The notes under the pieces are model-generated. The model worked only from the letters and a program-made list of their open reading frames with translations. It was not told the DNA's origin and made no database searches. Positions 9,112-17,829 of a stretch of DNA of 64,000 nucleotides are shown here, in pieces. The translations under genes were made by a program, and so were the position numbers. Origin of the DNA: CAIJXB01 sp964455905. GTDB taxonomy: Bacteria > Chlamydiota > Chlamydiia > Chlamydiales > Rhabdochlamydiaceae. Positions within the stretch are counted from its first letter, which is position 1. Every line of letters begins with the position of its first letter. Location: NCBI GenBank assembly GCA_964455905.1, contig CAYVYN010000006.1:79502-143501 (forward strand), given 5' to 3'.

Positions 9112-9366
9112 TTAAACATTTACGGATGGTATTTTAGATGCAGATTTTGTTTGGAGCAATAATCCTTTTCTCAGGGAATCTTTTTTTGCGAGCCTGTCTT
9201 TTTTGTTTTTTTGGTTTTCTAGAGCTTCGTCTAAGTGTTTTATGAAAGTAGTGCATAAAATATGTTTAGAATCAGGTTTATGCGTTTTATGTCGACAAGG
9301 GTTGTGCTTGCTGCGTTTGATCTTTCGGTTTTTTTTAATCTGCGTGTGATTAAAACTGATGTCTTC
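9112..9366 (-). other. Possible small basic ORF between recR and nagZ, no standard start codon
   Basis: Reading the minus strand in the +1 frame past the end of recR gives 84 uninterrupted codons, ending with TAA only two bases before the nagZ ATG. The product would be strongly basic (e.g. KKNRKIKRSKHNP, KDRLAKKDSLRKG) and rich in Lys, His and Arg. No ATG or GTG is present and the only TTG is near the end; the candidates left are ATC/ATT codons near the recR stop (ATC 9360, ATT 9339). The snug fit between recR and nagZ argues for a real or recently lost gene; the missing start argues against. The homopolymer of eight A (minus strand) could also hide a frameshift. Confidence 0.3.
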
Positions 9367-9949
9367 CTAGAAAAGCTCTAGCTAAGGTGCCTGAATCCAC
9401 GTACTCGAAAGAACTACCTAGTGGCATGCCAAATGCTAGTCTAGAAATAGACAACCCCCAGGATTGCATTTCTTGTTTTAAAAAAAGCGCGGTGGCATCT
9501 CCTTCTAAAGTAGAGTCAAGGGCTAAAATAATGTCGGTTATTTGATTTTCTAAAACCCGTTTTTTAATGTTTTCAATGTTTATCTGCTGAGAATAATGAC
9601 CTTGCATAGGAGAAAACAAAGTGCCAAGGACATGGTATAGTCCTTTAAATGTATGAGTTTCTTCTATGGGATAAACATCTTTTGCGTGAGAAACAATACA
9701 TAAAGAATTTGTTTGTCTTTTGTTTATATCGCAAAATTCACAAGGATCTTTTCCTTTGAGACAGTGACACGTGGGACAAGGGTATACTTCTTGGCGAAGG
9801 AGTCTAATAGATTCTGCTAAAAGATCGAGCGAAGGAGATTCCCAATTTAAAAGCTCAAAAGCATACCTTTCAGCACTTTTTATACCAACACCAGGGAATT
9901 TTCTAAGGAGTGAAATTAATTTCTGTAGTGAAGCGGGTGGTCTTGCCAT
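9350..9949 (-). CDS. recR: Recombination mediator RecR
   Basis: Works with RecO and RecF to load RecA at single-strand gaps. The 199-aa protein is full length. It has an N-terminal helix-hairpin-helix (about residues 10-45, FPGVGIKSAERYAFELL), a four-cysteine zinc finger (CPTC-x-C...CEFC, about 58-74), a Toprim domain (about 80-175, including LCIVSHAKDV and the DSTLEGDATALFL acidic motif) and a C-terminal Walker-like tail with LGSSFEYVDSGTL. In Chlamydia recR also lies between fabH and bamA; here it is divergent from fabH with a 160-base shared upstream region. Confidence 0.95.
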   Translation of the reverse strand: MARPPASLQKLISLLRKFPGVGIKSAERYAFELLNWESPSLDLLAESIRLLRQEVYPCPTCHCLKGKDPCEFCDINKRQTNSLCIVSHAKDVYPIEETHTFKGLYHVLGTLFSPMQGHYSQQINIENIKKRVLENQITDIILALDSTLEGDATALFLKQEMQSWGLSISRLAFGMPLGSSFEYVDSGTLARAFLGRHQF

Positions 9950-10109
9950 AATAAAACCTCAAGGCTTTTTCATTTTGAGTCTCTCATAGAGAAGAAAAAA
10001 TAAGAAGGGTAAAAAACAAATTTGTCACAAATAAAATTATCCTTTCGTTTTTTTCGTGTTCAGGGTAGAATTGACGGGATCAAATCTATATTTTAATTAG
10101 GGAGTTACT

Positions 10110-11117
10110 ATGCCCTTAAAAGCAAGAATTATTGGAACAGGTTCGTATTTACCAAATCGTGTATTAACGAATCAAGATTTAGAAAAAATGGTAGAAACCT
10201 CTGATGATTGGATTGTTTCTCGCACAGGAATGAAAGAACGTCGTATTGCGGATAGTCAAGAGGCCACGTCAGATATGGGATATGCCGCCGCTTTATCTGC
10301 TTTAGAAGATGCTAGTTTGTCTCCAGAAGAGGTTGATTTAATCTTAGTTGCGACACTAACACCTGATTATGCTTTTCCTAGTACAGCATGCCTTTTGCAG
10401 TCTCGTTTAAAAGCTGGAAAAGCTGGAGCTATGGATATTCAAGCTGCATGTACCGGATTTTTATATGCTATTTCGACAGCAAAAGCTTTTGTTGAGTCTG
10501 GTCATTATAAAAATGTCTTAGTTGTTGCATCAGAAAAACTTTCCTCTATTGTTGATTATAAGGATAGAAATACTTGCATTCTTTTTGGAGATGGAGCATC
10601 CGCTTGTGTTGTAAGCTCTTCACCAGGTAAGAAAAATCTTTTTATTCGAGATATTTGTCTTGGCGCTGATGGCACATTATCTGATCTTTTAATTCTTCCA
10701 GGCGGTGGATCTCGATCACCAACTTCTCAAGAGACAGTGACTTCTGGTATGCATTATTTAAAGATGGAAGGAAAAGAAGTCTTTAAACATGCCGTTCGAA
10801 GAATGGAATCAGCAAGCAAAAGTTGTTTAGATCGTCTCGGATTAAATGAAAAAGACATTAGCTGGATTGTGCCTCATCAAGCCAACATTCGTATTATCGA
10901 AGCAATAGCTAAAAGATTTGAAGTTGAAATGGACAGGGTTTATATTACCATTCATAAATATGGAAATACGTCAGCGTCTTCTTTAGGTATAGCATTAGAT
11001 GAACTTTTGGATGAAAAATCATTAGCAACCGGAGAGAACATTTTATTGACAGCTTTTGGAGCTGGCCTTACTTGGGGAGCTGCTATTATAACTGTAGGGG
11101 GGGAATATGAAGCATAA
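10110..11117 (+). CDS. fabH: Beta-ketoacyl-ACP synthase III FabH
   Basis: Starts fatty-acid synthesis by condensing an acyl-CoA with malonyl-ACP. The 335-aa protein has the catalytic triad in the right spacing: Cys114 (AACTGF), His256 (VPHQANIRI) and Asn286 (KYGNTSAS). The glycine-rich FGAGLTWGA near the end is also conserved. A GGGAG ribosome-binding site precedes the ATG. It is the first gene of fabH-fabD-fabG-acpP, the same order as in Chlamydia. It overlaps fabD by 11 bases, and a run of seven G at its 3' end (11097-11103) supplies the fabD ribosome-binding site. Confidence 0.97.
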   Translation: MPLKARIIGTGSYLPNRVLTNQDLEKMVETSDDWIVSRTGMKERRIADSQEATSDMGYAAALSALEDASLSPEEVDLILVATLTPDYAFPSTACLLQSRLKAGKAGAMDIQAACTGFLYAISTAKAFVESGHYKNVLVVASEKLSSIVDYKDRNTCILFGDGASACVVSSSPGKKNLFIRDICLGADGTLSDLLILPGGGSRSPTSQETVTSGMHYLKMEGKEVFKHAVRRMESASKSCLDRLGLNEKDISWIVPHQANIRIIEAIAKRFEVEMDRVYITIHKYGNTSASSLGIALDELLDEKSLATGENILLTAFGAGLTWGAAIITVGGEYEA

Positions 11118-12060
11118 AATAGGTTTTATTTTTCCTGGACAAGGAGCTCAGTATGTGGGGATGGGAAAAGATTTTTATGACCAGTTCCCTATTGCTCAAG
11201 CTCTTTTTAATCAAGCTGATGCTCTTTTGGGGAAACCGTTTTCCCAGGAAATTTTTTCTGGTTCCCAAGAAAATTTGACTGAAACTAAAAATAGTCAAGT
11301 CGCAATTTACATTATGAGCCTAGCCGTTTATCGAGTTCTTACTGATCTATATCCTTGTTTGGTGCCTTTTGCCACAGGTGGACTAAGTCTAGGAGAGTAC
11401 AGCGCTCTTGTTGCTTCAAATAAGCTTTCTTTTGAGGAAGGTCTTTTTCTTGTGTCTAAAAGGGCTGCTCTTATGCAAGAAGCTTGTGAGCTAGCTCCAG
11501 GTTCAATGCAAGTCGTTTTAGGGATGGAAGAAAAAGCGATTCATGAAGTTTTCGCTCCGTTAAACTTGAAAACGCTTTGCGTTGCTAACATTAACTGTCC
11601 AGGTCAAATTGTAATTGCAGGTACAAAAGAAGAGCTAGAAATTGGATCACTTGCTTTAAAACAAGCCGGAGCTAAAAGAGTATTGCCTCTAGATGTTTCA
11701 GGCGCTTTTCATAGTGGACTTATGCAATCTGCAAGAGACGGTCTTACTCCTTATTTACAGAATGTTTCTTTACACGATTCTCAAACTGCGTTTTTTATGA
11801 ATACTCCTGGGATTCGCGTTCAAGATTTACAAGAGATTCGCTTAAATTTAGTTAGACAAGTTACAGAGCCTGTTCGTTGGCAAAAATGTGTTGAGTCGAT
11901 GGTTCAAGAGGGAGTTACACATTTTATAGAGGTGGGTTGTGGTAAGACTTTACAAGGAATGAATAAAAGAATAGGGCTTACTGTTCCTACGTTTAGTGTA
12001 GAAAAAGTAGAAGACCTAGAAGCTTTACGGCAAAAAGAGGAGTTTTCTGATGTTTTTTAA
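11107..12060 (+). CDS. fabD: Malonyl-CoA:ACP transacylase FabD
   Basis: Transfers malonyl from CoA to ACP to supply the elongation cycle. The protein is 317 aa, slightly longer than the usual 310. It begins with the family motif FIFPGQGAQYVGMG. The nucleophile is Ser94, in GLSLGEYSALVA; most FabD enzymes have GHSLGEYSA, so Leu replaces the His next to the nucleophile. The catalytic His202 is in SGAFHSGLM, and the C-terminal FIEVGCGKTLQGM is present. The start overlaps fabH and the stop overlaps fabG by 11 bases, so translation is coupled. Confidence 0.96.
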   Translation: MKHKIGFIFPGQGAQYVGMGKDFYDQFPIAQALFNQADALLGKPFSQEIFSGSQENLTETKNSQVAIYIMSLAVYRVLTDLYPCLVPFATGGLSLGEYSALVASNKLSFEEGLFLVSKRAALMQEACELAPGSMQVVLGMEEKAIHEVFAPLNLKTLCVANINCPGQIVIAGTKEELEIGSLALKQAGAKRVLPLDVSGAFHSGLMQSARDGLTPYLQNVSLHDSQTAFFMNTPGIRVQDLQEIRLNLVRQVTEPVRWQKCVESMVQEGVTHFIEVGCGKTLQGMNKRIGLTVPTFSVEKVEDLEALRQKEEFSDVF

Positions 12061-12796
12061 AGGAAAAAAAGTATTAGTTACAGGTGGAACTGCTGGTATT
12101 GGTAAGGAAATCGCTATTTCTTTTGCTAAAGAAGGCGCTCATGTTGCTATTTTTGGGACGAACGAGGAAAGAGCTAAAGAAACGCTGCTTTCTTTAGAAC
12201 AAGTGCGGGTAGCTGCAGAGCAGATATTTGCTTATAAAATTGTTGATGTTGCTAGTAACACCTCTACACAAACTGGGATAGCTTCCCTTTTAGAGGTTTT
12301 TTCTTCAGTAGACGTTCTTGTAAACAATGCTGGAATTACTCGAGATGGTCTTTTGATGAAGATGTCTGAAGAAGACTGGGATTCTGTTCTTGATACCAAC
12401 TTAAAATCTGTGTACAATACTTGCCAAACACTAGTTAGAAGTATGTTAAAAGCTAGGTCAGGAAGTATCATTAATATTTCTTCTGTTGTTGGGCTTATAG
12501 GAAATCCAGGTCAAACGAATTATGCTGCTTCTAAGGCTGGCATGATTGGTTTTACTAAGGCATTGGCTTTAGAGGTAGCTTCTAGAGGCGTTAGTGTGAA
12601 TTGTATTGCCCCAGGCTTTATTCAAACAAAAATGACAGAAGTGTTAAAAGAAGAACAAAAAGAAGCTCTTTTGAAAAAAATTCCAATGGGAAAATTAGGG
12701 GAGTGTCAAGATATTGCCGATGCTGTTCTTTTTTTAGCCCGTAGCCGGTATATTACAGGTCAAGTTTTGACTGTTGACGGCGGAATGGTCATGTGA
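12050..12796 (+). CDS. fabG: 3-oxoacyl-ACP reductase FabG
   Basis: NADPH-dependent reduction of the beta-keto group in fatty-acid elongation. A classical short-chain dehydrogenase of 248 aa: cofactor-binding TGGTAGIG near residue 12, VNNAG near 88, catalytic Ser145, Tyr158 and Lys162 (the Y-x3-K spacing and the 13-residue Ser-Tyr distance match E. coli FabG), and the C-terminal ITGQVLTVDGGMVM. It overlaps fabD by 11 bases. Acyl carrier protein follows after 40 bases. Confidence 0.97.
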   Translation: MFFKGKKVLVTGGTAGIGKEIAISFAKEGAHVAIFGTNEERAKETLLSLEQVRVAAEQIFAYKIVDVASNTSTQTGIASLLEVFSSVDVLVNNAGITRDGLLMKMSEEDWDSVLDTNLKSVYNTCQTLVRSMLKARSGSIINISSVVGLIGNPGQTNYAASKAGMIGFTKALALEVASRGVSVNCIAPGFIQTKMTEVLKEEQKEALLKKIPMGKLGECQDIADAVLFLARSRYITGQVLTVDGGMVM

Positions 12797-12836
12797 TATA
12801 AGTTAGTGTTTATTTTAACCATAGTAAGGAATAAAT

Positions 12837-13070
12837 ATGTCCATAGAACAAGAAGTAATTGATATTGTAGTAGAGCAGTTAGGAGTTGATCCTGCAGACG
12901 TGACTCTAACAAAAAGTTTCGTTGAAGACTTAAATGCAGATTCATTAGACCTCACAGAGCTCATTATGACTTTTGAAGAGCGTTTTGGCTTTGAAATGGC
13001 TGAAAATGAAGCTGAAAAGTTAAAAACTGTAGCTGATGTTGTCACTTATATTAAAGCGCAACAAAAGTAA
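12837..13070 (+). CDS. acpP: Acyl carrier protein
   Basis: Carries growing acyl chains on a phosphopantetheine arm. The 77-aa acidic protein has the modification site Ser36 in the DSLDLTELIM motif and the typical four-helix pattern. An AAGGAA ribosome-binding site precedes the ATG. It ends the fab operon, followed at once by a strong terminator. The enzyme that would add the phosphopantetheine arm (AcpS) is encoded at 21.8 kb in this window. Confidence 0.97.
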   Translation: MSIEQEVIDIVVEQLGVDPADVTLTKSFVEDLNADSLDLTELIMTFEERFGFEMAENEAEKLKTVADVVTYIKAQQK

Positions 13071-13075
13071 TTCAG

Positions 13076-13120
13076 AAAAGCAGCTAGCAACTTTTTATAA
13101 GTTTTTTAGCTGCTTTTTTT
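13076..13120 (+). terminator. Rho-independent terminator of the fab operon
   Basis: AAAAGCAGCTA pairs with TAGCTGCTTTT, with a second inner stem AACTT/AAGTT, and a run of eight T follows. Read on the minus strand the stem is preceded by an A-run, so it could also stop transcripts of the convergent ankyrin gene. Confidence 0.88.
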
Positions 13121-15795
13121 TAAATAGCGTTATCGTCTTCGAGATATTGTTGAATTTTTCTTTCATTCGATAAGAATTCTTCTATCTTTCTGTTCCCATT
13201 TAAAAAAGCTAACAAAATCGCATCTCGCGTTTCTTTTTGATTTATTGTAGTTTGTTTTTTTTCCTGCGATAGCAATGCTTTTATCACAGAAGCTTCTGTT
13301 GCATTCTTTTTTAGCCCTAAGCTTTCAGGATGTTCTTTGGCATAGGAAAACATAAGCTTAATCAATTCTAGGCTTTTTACATGTGGATAATCGATGGCAA
13401 GTAGGAGGGGGGTATAACCATCTTTATTAGTTGTGTTAAGAAGAGCACCTTCATGTATAAGGAACTCTGCGACTGTTAATTCACCCATAAGACAAGCGAT
13501 CATTAAAGCATCGTTTTTTATTTTGGGATCTGGATTTCTTTCTAGAAACTTTTCCATTATACCGATATTTCCCGATAGAACGATTTCGATGATTTGATTT
13601 TGGATGAAGTCATCTAATGAATAAATTCCTTTTTCTACCGTTTTTTCTTTGATAGAATCAAATAGTTCTTTTTGTTTTTTTTGTATAAAAGCTTCTATGG
13701 AAGTTGGTAGTTTTGGTATTTTCACTATTTGCGTTATGAGTGTTTGTATCGCTTTTTGTTGATGCTCTGGGTGAAATCTTGGTTCTACTAAATTTAGACT
13801 TTCTTGGTTGTCTGCGCTATAGGAAAAAATAAATTGTACAAATTCTAGAGCGTTTTTGTGGTTCGATTCTATTACAATTTCTAAAGGAGTTTTGTCTAAG
13901 GAGTTTTTAGTGTCGAGTTTAGCTCCCAATCGTATTAATTGTTTTGCTTTTTCAAACGCTCCTAAAGAGCAAGCTGTAATTAATCTGGTATTTAAGAGCG
14001 TTAGTTTTGCTTCCGCGAATTCCGCCGTAGAAGGACAGAGTTTCTTACAAATATAGAGCCCTATTTCAAATTGATCAGAATTTAAAACTTTTTCAAGTAG
14101 TTTTTTAAAGTCGGGGAGTTGAATTACAGTTAGAGGTTCTTGGATTTTTTCTCTTATTAGAAGATTTAATAATTTTGGAAATTCCTTTGATTTTGGTTGT
14201 AAAATTTCAAGAAGTAGGAGTTTTTCATACGTACCGGGAGCTATTTCGTTTATCAATTCATTATGGTTTTCTTTTATAGAAAAAGAGTGTAGCCGTTTTA
14301 ATAGTTCTTTGTTTTTTTCAGTGTGAAGTAGAGTGCAAAGATGTCTGATCTCAGAAAGAAGTGGTTCTTTTGAGGAATTGCTTTTGGAAGCTTTTTCTAA
14401 TAAAAGTATGATTTCTTCTGAGTGCTTGATTTTAGTGTTTTTTGCAATGTGCATTGGGGTTACATAGTCAGAGTTTGGTAGAAGAGTATTCGCACCACTT
14501 TTAATCAGTAATTTTACAGCTTCGACTTGACCATGTGAGACCGCTTTTATGAGAGGTGTTGTTCTTTTGAACTCTTTGGCATTTAGATTATCAACAGGAG
14601 ATCCTAGTTTAATTAAACACTGCATAAGTGCTACCTTTCCCAGACTGCTTGCTTCTGAAAGAAGACTACAAGCTAAGTTTTTATCTAGGCTTTCTTGAAA
14701 TTTACCTGCGCAGTGTTTTTCAAGCTGTTTTAAAAGGTTAGGGCATGGGATATTTTCGTTCTGAATAACACAAAGTAACTGAAGTAATTCTCTATTTGGG
14801 ATTTTGGATAATTTTAAGTTGTCACTTAGAGCATTTTCTAAAAAAACATTTAAATCTTTGGACGTAAATCCTATAATATCTGGAATTGTCGTCTTTTCAT
14901 TAAACATTTTTAACGAAAAGCTGAAGGTTTTCCCTGTAAGGTCTCTTTTGGATAAAACATTTATAAGCAAGGAAACCTCAGATGAAACTCCAGATAAACT
15001 GTCTCCAGATATTTCAGCGTAAAGATTTTCTATTTGAGCTTTTTTTCTTTCCCCTCCAAATAGCTTTAGATAAAGCCACGAACATTTTTTATAGGAACTT
15101 TCGAAGTTTTTTTTTATTTCAGTGGCTATTTTTTTTAGATCCAGTGTTTCTAGTGCGTTTTTTATTGTAGGCGATATATCTTCTCGAGCTATGCTTAGTA
15201 GCCTGCTAATCTCATCGTGACTGATAGATGCTGCTATTTTAGAATCTAAAAGAAGTTCAACAAAATTAGGCTTATTTTGTTCGATTCCTATTTCAAGTAG
15301 ATTTAAGAGGATTTTGTGTTTTTCATCTGTAGAAAAGGGAGATTCGGTGCTCTCCACAAAAGTCTCCAAAAGTGATTTGAAAAATAATGGATCATTTCCT
15401 GTTATAGGGTATTTTAGTAATGAAGTAGCTATTTGTGTTTTATTAGAAAAGTTAGATAGTTGAATCGACACGTTTTTTAAACAATCTTTTGGTTTTTTTT
15501 CGTCAAGTGTAGTGAGTATTTCAAGCGCTGCATTGGATAAATCACTTATGCCGGTGTAGGTGGCTAAATCAAACAAGACTTCGTTTAATACTTCGAATAA
15601 CTCTTTATCTGGCAGATTGACTTGGCTTGGTTTTTTTATTGCCGATGTGTTTGGAGTCGCTGGCCTTTCTGAGATTATTTCTTGGATTTTCTCTAAATTT
15701 TTAATGGAGTTGTTTATCTTTTTTCCTCCATACTGGATTTGCAGATCACCCGCTTGAGATCTACCTACTGTAATGTACTTATTCATAGGCTCCAT
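13120..15795 (-). CDS. Ankyrin-repeat protein (891 aa)
   Basis: Large cytosolic-type protein without signal peptide. Ankyrin repeats are recognisable in three blocks: about residues 410-475 (TPLIKAVSHGQVEAVKLLIK, then TPMHIAKN), about 600-660 (ITACSLGAFEKAKQLIRLGA, then KTPLEIVIES) and about 760-815 (LMIACLMGELTVAEFLIHEG, then GYTPLLLAI). The N-terminal 400 residues are helical and unrecognised. The start at 15795 is supported by GGAG six bases upstream; the next ATG three codons on has no properly spaced site. It stands alone between the fab operon and potD. Ankyrin proteins of intracellular bacteria are often secreted into the host; that role is inferred. Confidence 0.85.
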   Translation of the reverse strand: MEPMNKYITVGRSQAGDLQIQYGGKKINNSIKNLEKIQEIISERPATPNTSAIKKPSQVNLPDKELFEVLNEVLFDLATYTGISDLSNAALEILTTLDEKKPKDCLKNVSIQLSNFSNKTQIATSLLKYPITGNDPLFFKSLLETFVESTESPFSTDEKHKILLNLLEIGIEQNKPNFVELLLDSKIAASISHDEISRLLSIAREDISPTIKNALETLDLKKIATEIKKNFESSYKKCSWLYLKLFGGERKKAQIENLYAEISGDSLSGVSSEVSLLINVLSKRDLTGKTFSFSLKMFNEKTTIPDIIGFTSKDLNVFLENALSDNLKLSKIPNRELLQLLCVIQNENIPCPNLLKQLEKHCAGKFQESLDKNLACSLLSEASSLGKVALMQCLIKLGSPVDNLNAKEFKRTTPLIKAVSHGQVEAVKLLIKSGANTLLPNSDYVTPMHIAKNTKIKHSEEIILLLEKASKSNSSKEPLLSEIRHLCTLLHTEKNKELLKRLHSFSIKENHNELINEIAPGTYEKLLLLEILQPKSKEFPKLLNLLIREKIQEPLTVIQLPDFKKLLEKVLNSDQFEIGLYICKKLCPSTAEFAEAKLTLLNTRLITACSLGAFEKAKQLIRLGAKLDTKNSLDKTPLEIVIESNHKNALEFVQFIFSYSADNQESLNLVEPRFHPEHQQKAIQTLITQIVKIPKLPTSIEAFIQKKQKELFDSIKEKTVEKGIYSLDDFIQNQIIEIVLSGNIGIMEKFLERNPDPKIKNDALMIACLMGELTVAEFLIHEGALLNTTNKDGYTPLLLAIDYPHVKSLELIKLMFSYAKEHPESLGLKKNATEASVIKALLSQEKKQTTINQKETRDAILLAFLNGNRKIEEFLSNERKIQQYLEDDNAI

Positions 15796-15967
15796 AAAAT
15801 TCTCCGCACAGTGACTTATCGCTAACTGAGCGAGTTTGCAACTGTTTACTATGTTTTCTTTATGCTATCACTGATGTTAATTATTTTTTTTATTATTTCT
15901 TGTTTTTTTTGAATAAAAAGAACGCTTAAAAATGCAAGATTCTTTTTTTTAGAGACTTAGGGAATGG

Positions 15968-17044
15968 CTAGTATTTTCCTGATTTTACTTCTACCCATAT
16001 ATCATTAACTGTTTGTCTTGGGATAGGATTTTGTGTGAAGTAGAACTTTTCAAAGTTTTTTTCTGAAGATAATAGAAGTTGTTGTACTTCGGAGTTTATA
16101 GGGATACTTTTAAATGACTGCAGTGTAGAGGGAAAGAACCCAAAGGTAGTAAAATGCGATAAAACAGATTCTTCTTTGTATAGGTAGTTAATAAGTTTAT
16201 ACGTTAAGTCTTCTTTTTGACTTAGTTTAGGTATAGAAAGGCTTTCTATAGAAATGAAGGTTCCTTCTTTAGGAATGACAAAACCTAAATTGGGAAATAC
16301 TTTTAAGGTTCTCCAAAGATAAGAGCTAGAGGCAACGGCCACTTCACAGTTTCCTGTTGCTAAGAAGTAATCTCCTCTAAAACTAGCATAGGCTTCTACC
16401 CAGGCTTTTTGCCTAGTCAAAAGCTCTTTTACCTGTTCTATTTCATGAGGAGTTAATGCTGTTTTTTTTCCAAACAAGTAAAAAGAGGCGAAAAGGGTTG
16501 CTTCGATTGGATCATTTGTCATCGATATTTTATAATTTATTAAATCTTTGTTAAAAATTAAACCCCAAGTAGCTTCTGTGGGGTGATTTTTGAAATATTC
16601 CTTATTTACGCCTAATAGGAAAATTTCCCAAGCGAATGGTATGGAGTATTCATTCGAGATATCGAAAAAATGGTTGAGTAGGTTGGGGTTGATCTGGTCC
16701 CAGAAGGAGAGTTTTGATTTGTCTATTTTTTTTAATAGCTGTTCTTTTACCAGTAGGTGTACTGCATAGTCTGAGGGAACGATTAGATCATATCCTTCAC
16801 CTTTAGTGGCTTTTAATTTGACAAGCAGTTCTTCGTTTGAGGAATAGTAGTTGAATTTGACTTTGATTCCTGTTTCTTTTTCAAATGCTTTAATGATCTC
16901 TAGATCTAAAATATCTCCCCAAGTAAATACGTTAATTGTATTTTTTTCATAAGATAAGAATTTTACTTTTGGCCAGTAAAGAGCCCCCATAATTAAGCAG
17001 ATCCAAGAAAAAATAATTCCTGTTCGAATGAGTAGTTTTTTCAT
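15968..17044 (-). CDS. potD: Spermidine/putrescine-binding protein PotD
   Basis: Periplasmic substrate-binding component of the polyamine ABC importer. The 358-aa protein starts with a signal anchor or signal peptide (LLIRTGIIFSWICLIMGALY, about residues 4-23), followed by the PotD/PotF pattern INVFTWGDILDLEIIKAFEKE, the YDLIVPSDYAV motif and a C-terminal lobe with GFVIPKEGT. It shares one base with the end of potC. Last gene of potA-potB-potC-potD. The precise substrate (spermidine or putrescine) cannot be told from the sequence. Confidence 0.93.
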   Translation of the reverse strand: MKKLLIRTGIIFSWICLIMGALYWPKVKFLSYEKNTINVFTWGDILDLEIIKAFEKETGIKVKFNYYSSNEELLVKLKATKGEGYDLIVPSDYAVHLLVKEQLLKKIDKSKLSFWDQINPNLLNHFFDISNEYSIPFAWEIFLLGVNKEYFKNHPTEATWGLIFNKDLINYKISMTNDPIEATLFASFYLFGKKTALTPHEIEQVKELLTRQKAWVEAYASFRGDYFLATGNCEVAVASSSYLWRTLKVFPNLGFVIPKEGTFISIESLSIPKLSQKEDLTYKLINYLYKEESVLSHFTTFGFFPSTLQSFKSIPINSEVQQLLLSSEKNFEKFYFTQNPIPRQTVNDIWVEVKSGKY

Positions 17045-17829
17045 TAAAAAATCCTAGCTTTTGTTTTAAGCGAAAAAAATATTAGAGCAAAAAGCCCGCT
17101 TAACGCTAGTAAAACAGCGGAAAGAGCATTAACGACAGGGGAAATTCCCGTTCTAAGCATCGACATAATATACAATGAAAGAGTTTGAGAGGAGCTTCCA
17201 GCACAAAAATAAGATAAAATGAAATCATCGAAAGAAATAATAAAAATAAGGAGGCCAGTCGCTATCAGTGAAGGGCTTAGTAGGGGAAGGGTTACTTTGA
17301 AAAAAGTTTGTATGGGAGTTGCCCCTAAAACAAGAGATGCTTCTGTGATTCTTTTGTCTAATTCATGATATCTAGCGTATAAAATAGGAACTGAAAAACC
17401 AAGGCCTAAAACCGTATGGGCTAGAACTAAAGTAACAAGCCCAAGAGGAATAGCCGATAACGTGAAAAATCCAAGAAGAGCAACAGCTAGAACAGTTTCT
17501 GGAATGACAATATTCCCATAGTAAAGAAAGAGTAATTGTTTAATCCGACCCCCTTGAGCCACGTAGAAAATTAGAAAAACGCCAAGCAGTAGGCTAATAA
17601 TAGTAGCTGATGTAGCTACAATAAGAGAGTTAAAAAAAGAAATCCAAAGATAAGGCGAGTGAAAAAGTTCTTCATACCATTTCCAAGAAAATTCTTTCCA
17701 GGGTGATGGGAAATTATCCACGTTGAAAGAAAAAACAAGCAAAACAATAATTGGAAGATAAAGAAAACAGTATGTCGTTAACGTTAGTAAGAGATGTAAA
17801 AATTTAATGAATTTACTTTTTGAAGTCAT
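17044..17829 (-). CDS. potC: Polyamine ABC transporter permease PotC
   Basis: Inner-membrane permease subunit. 261 aa with six predicted membrane segments; the first is at about residues 12-33 (LLTLTTYCFLYLPIIVLLVF). The cytoplasmic EAA loop that contacts the ATPase is visible at about 160-180 (ITEASLVLGATPIQTFFKV, then LPLLSPS). The family pattern NVDNFPSPWKEFSWKWYEELF follows the first membrane helix. The start overlaps potB by 17 bases; the stop overlaps potD by one base. Confidence 0.94.
   Translation of the reverse strand: MTSKSKFIKFLHLLLTLTTYCFLYLPIIVLLVFSFNVDNFPSPWKEFSWKWYEELFHSPYLWISFFNSLIVATSATIISLLLGVFLIFYVAQGGRIKQLLFLYYGNIVIPETVLAVALLGFFTLSAIPLGLVTLVLAHTVLGLGFSVPILYARYHELDKRITEASLVLGATPIQTFFKVTLPLLSPSLIATGLLIFIISFDDFILSYFCAGSSSQTLSLYIMSMLRTGISPVVNALSAVLLALSGLFALIFFSLKTKARIF

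Noticed and set aside
9139..9246. Plus-strand 35-codon hydrophobic ORF between nagZ and recR
   Set aside because: Very short, no ribosome-binding site, and antisense to a longer open frame that fits the operon better.
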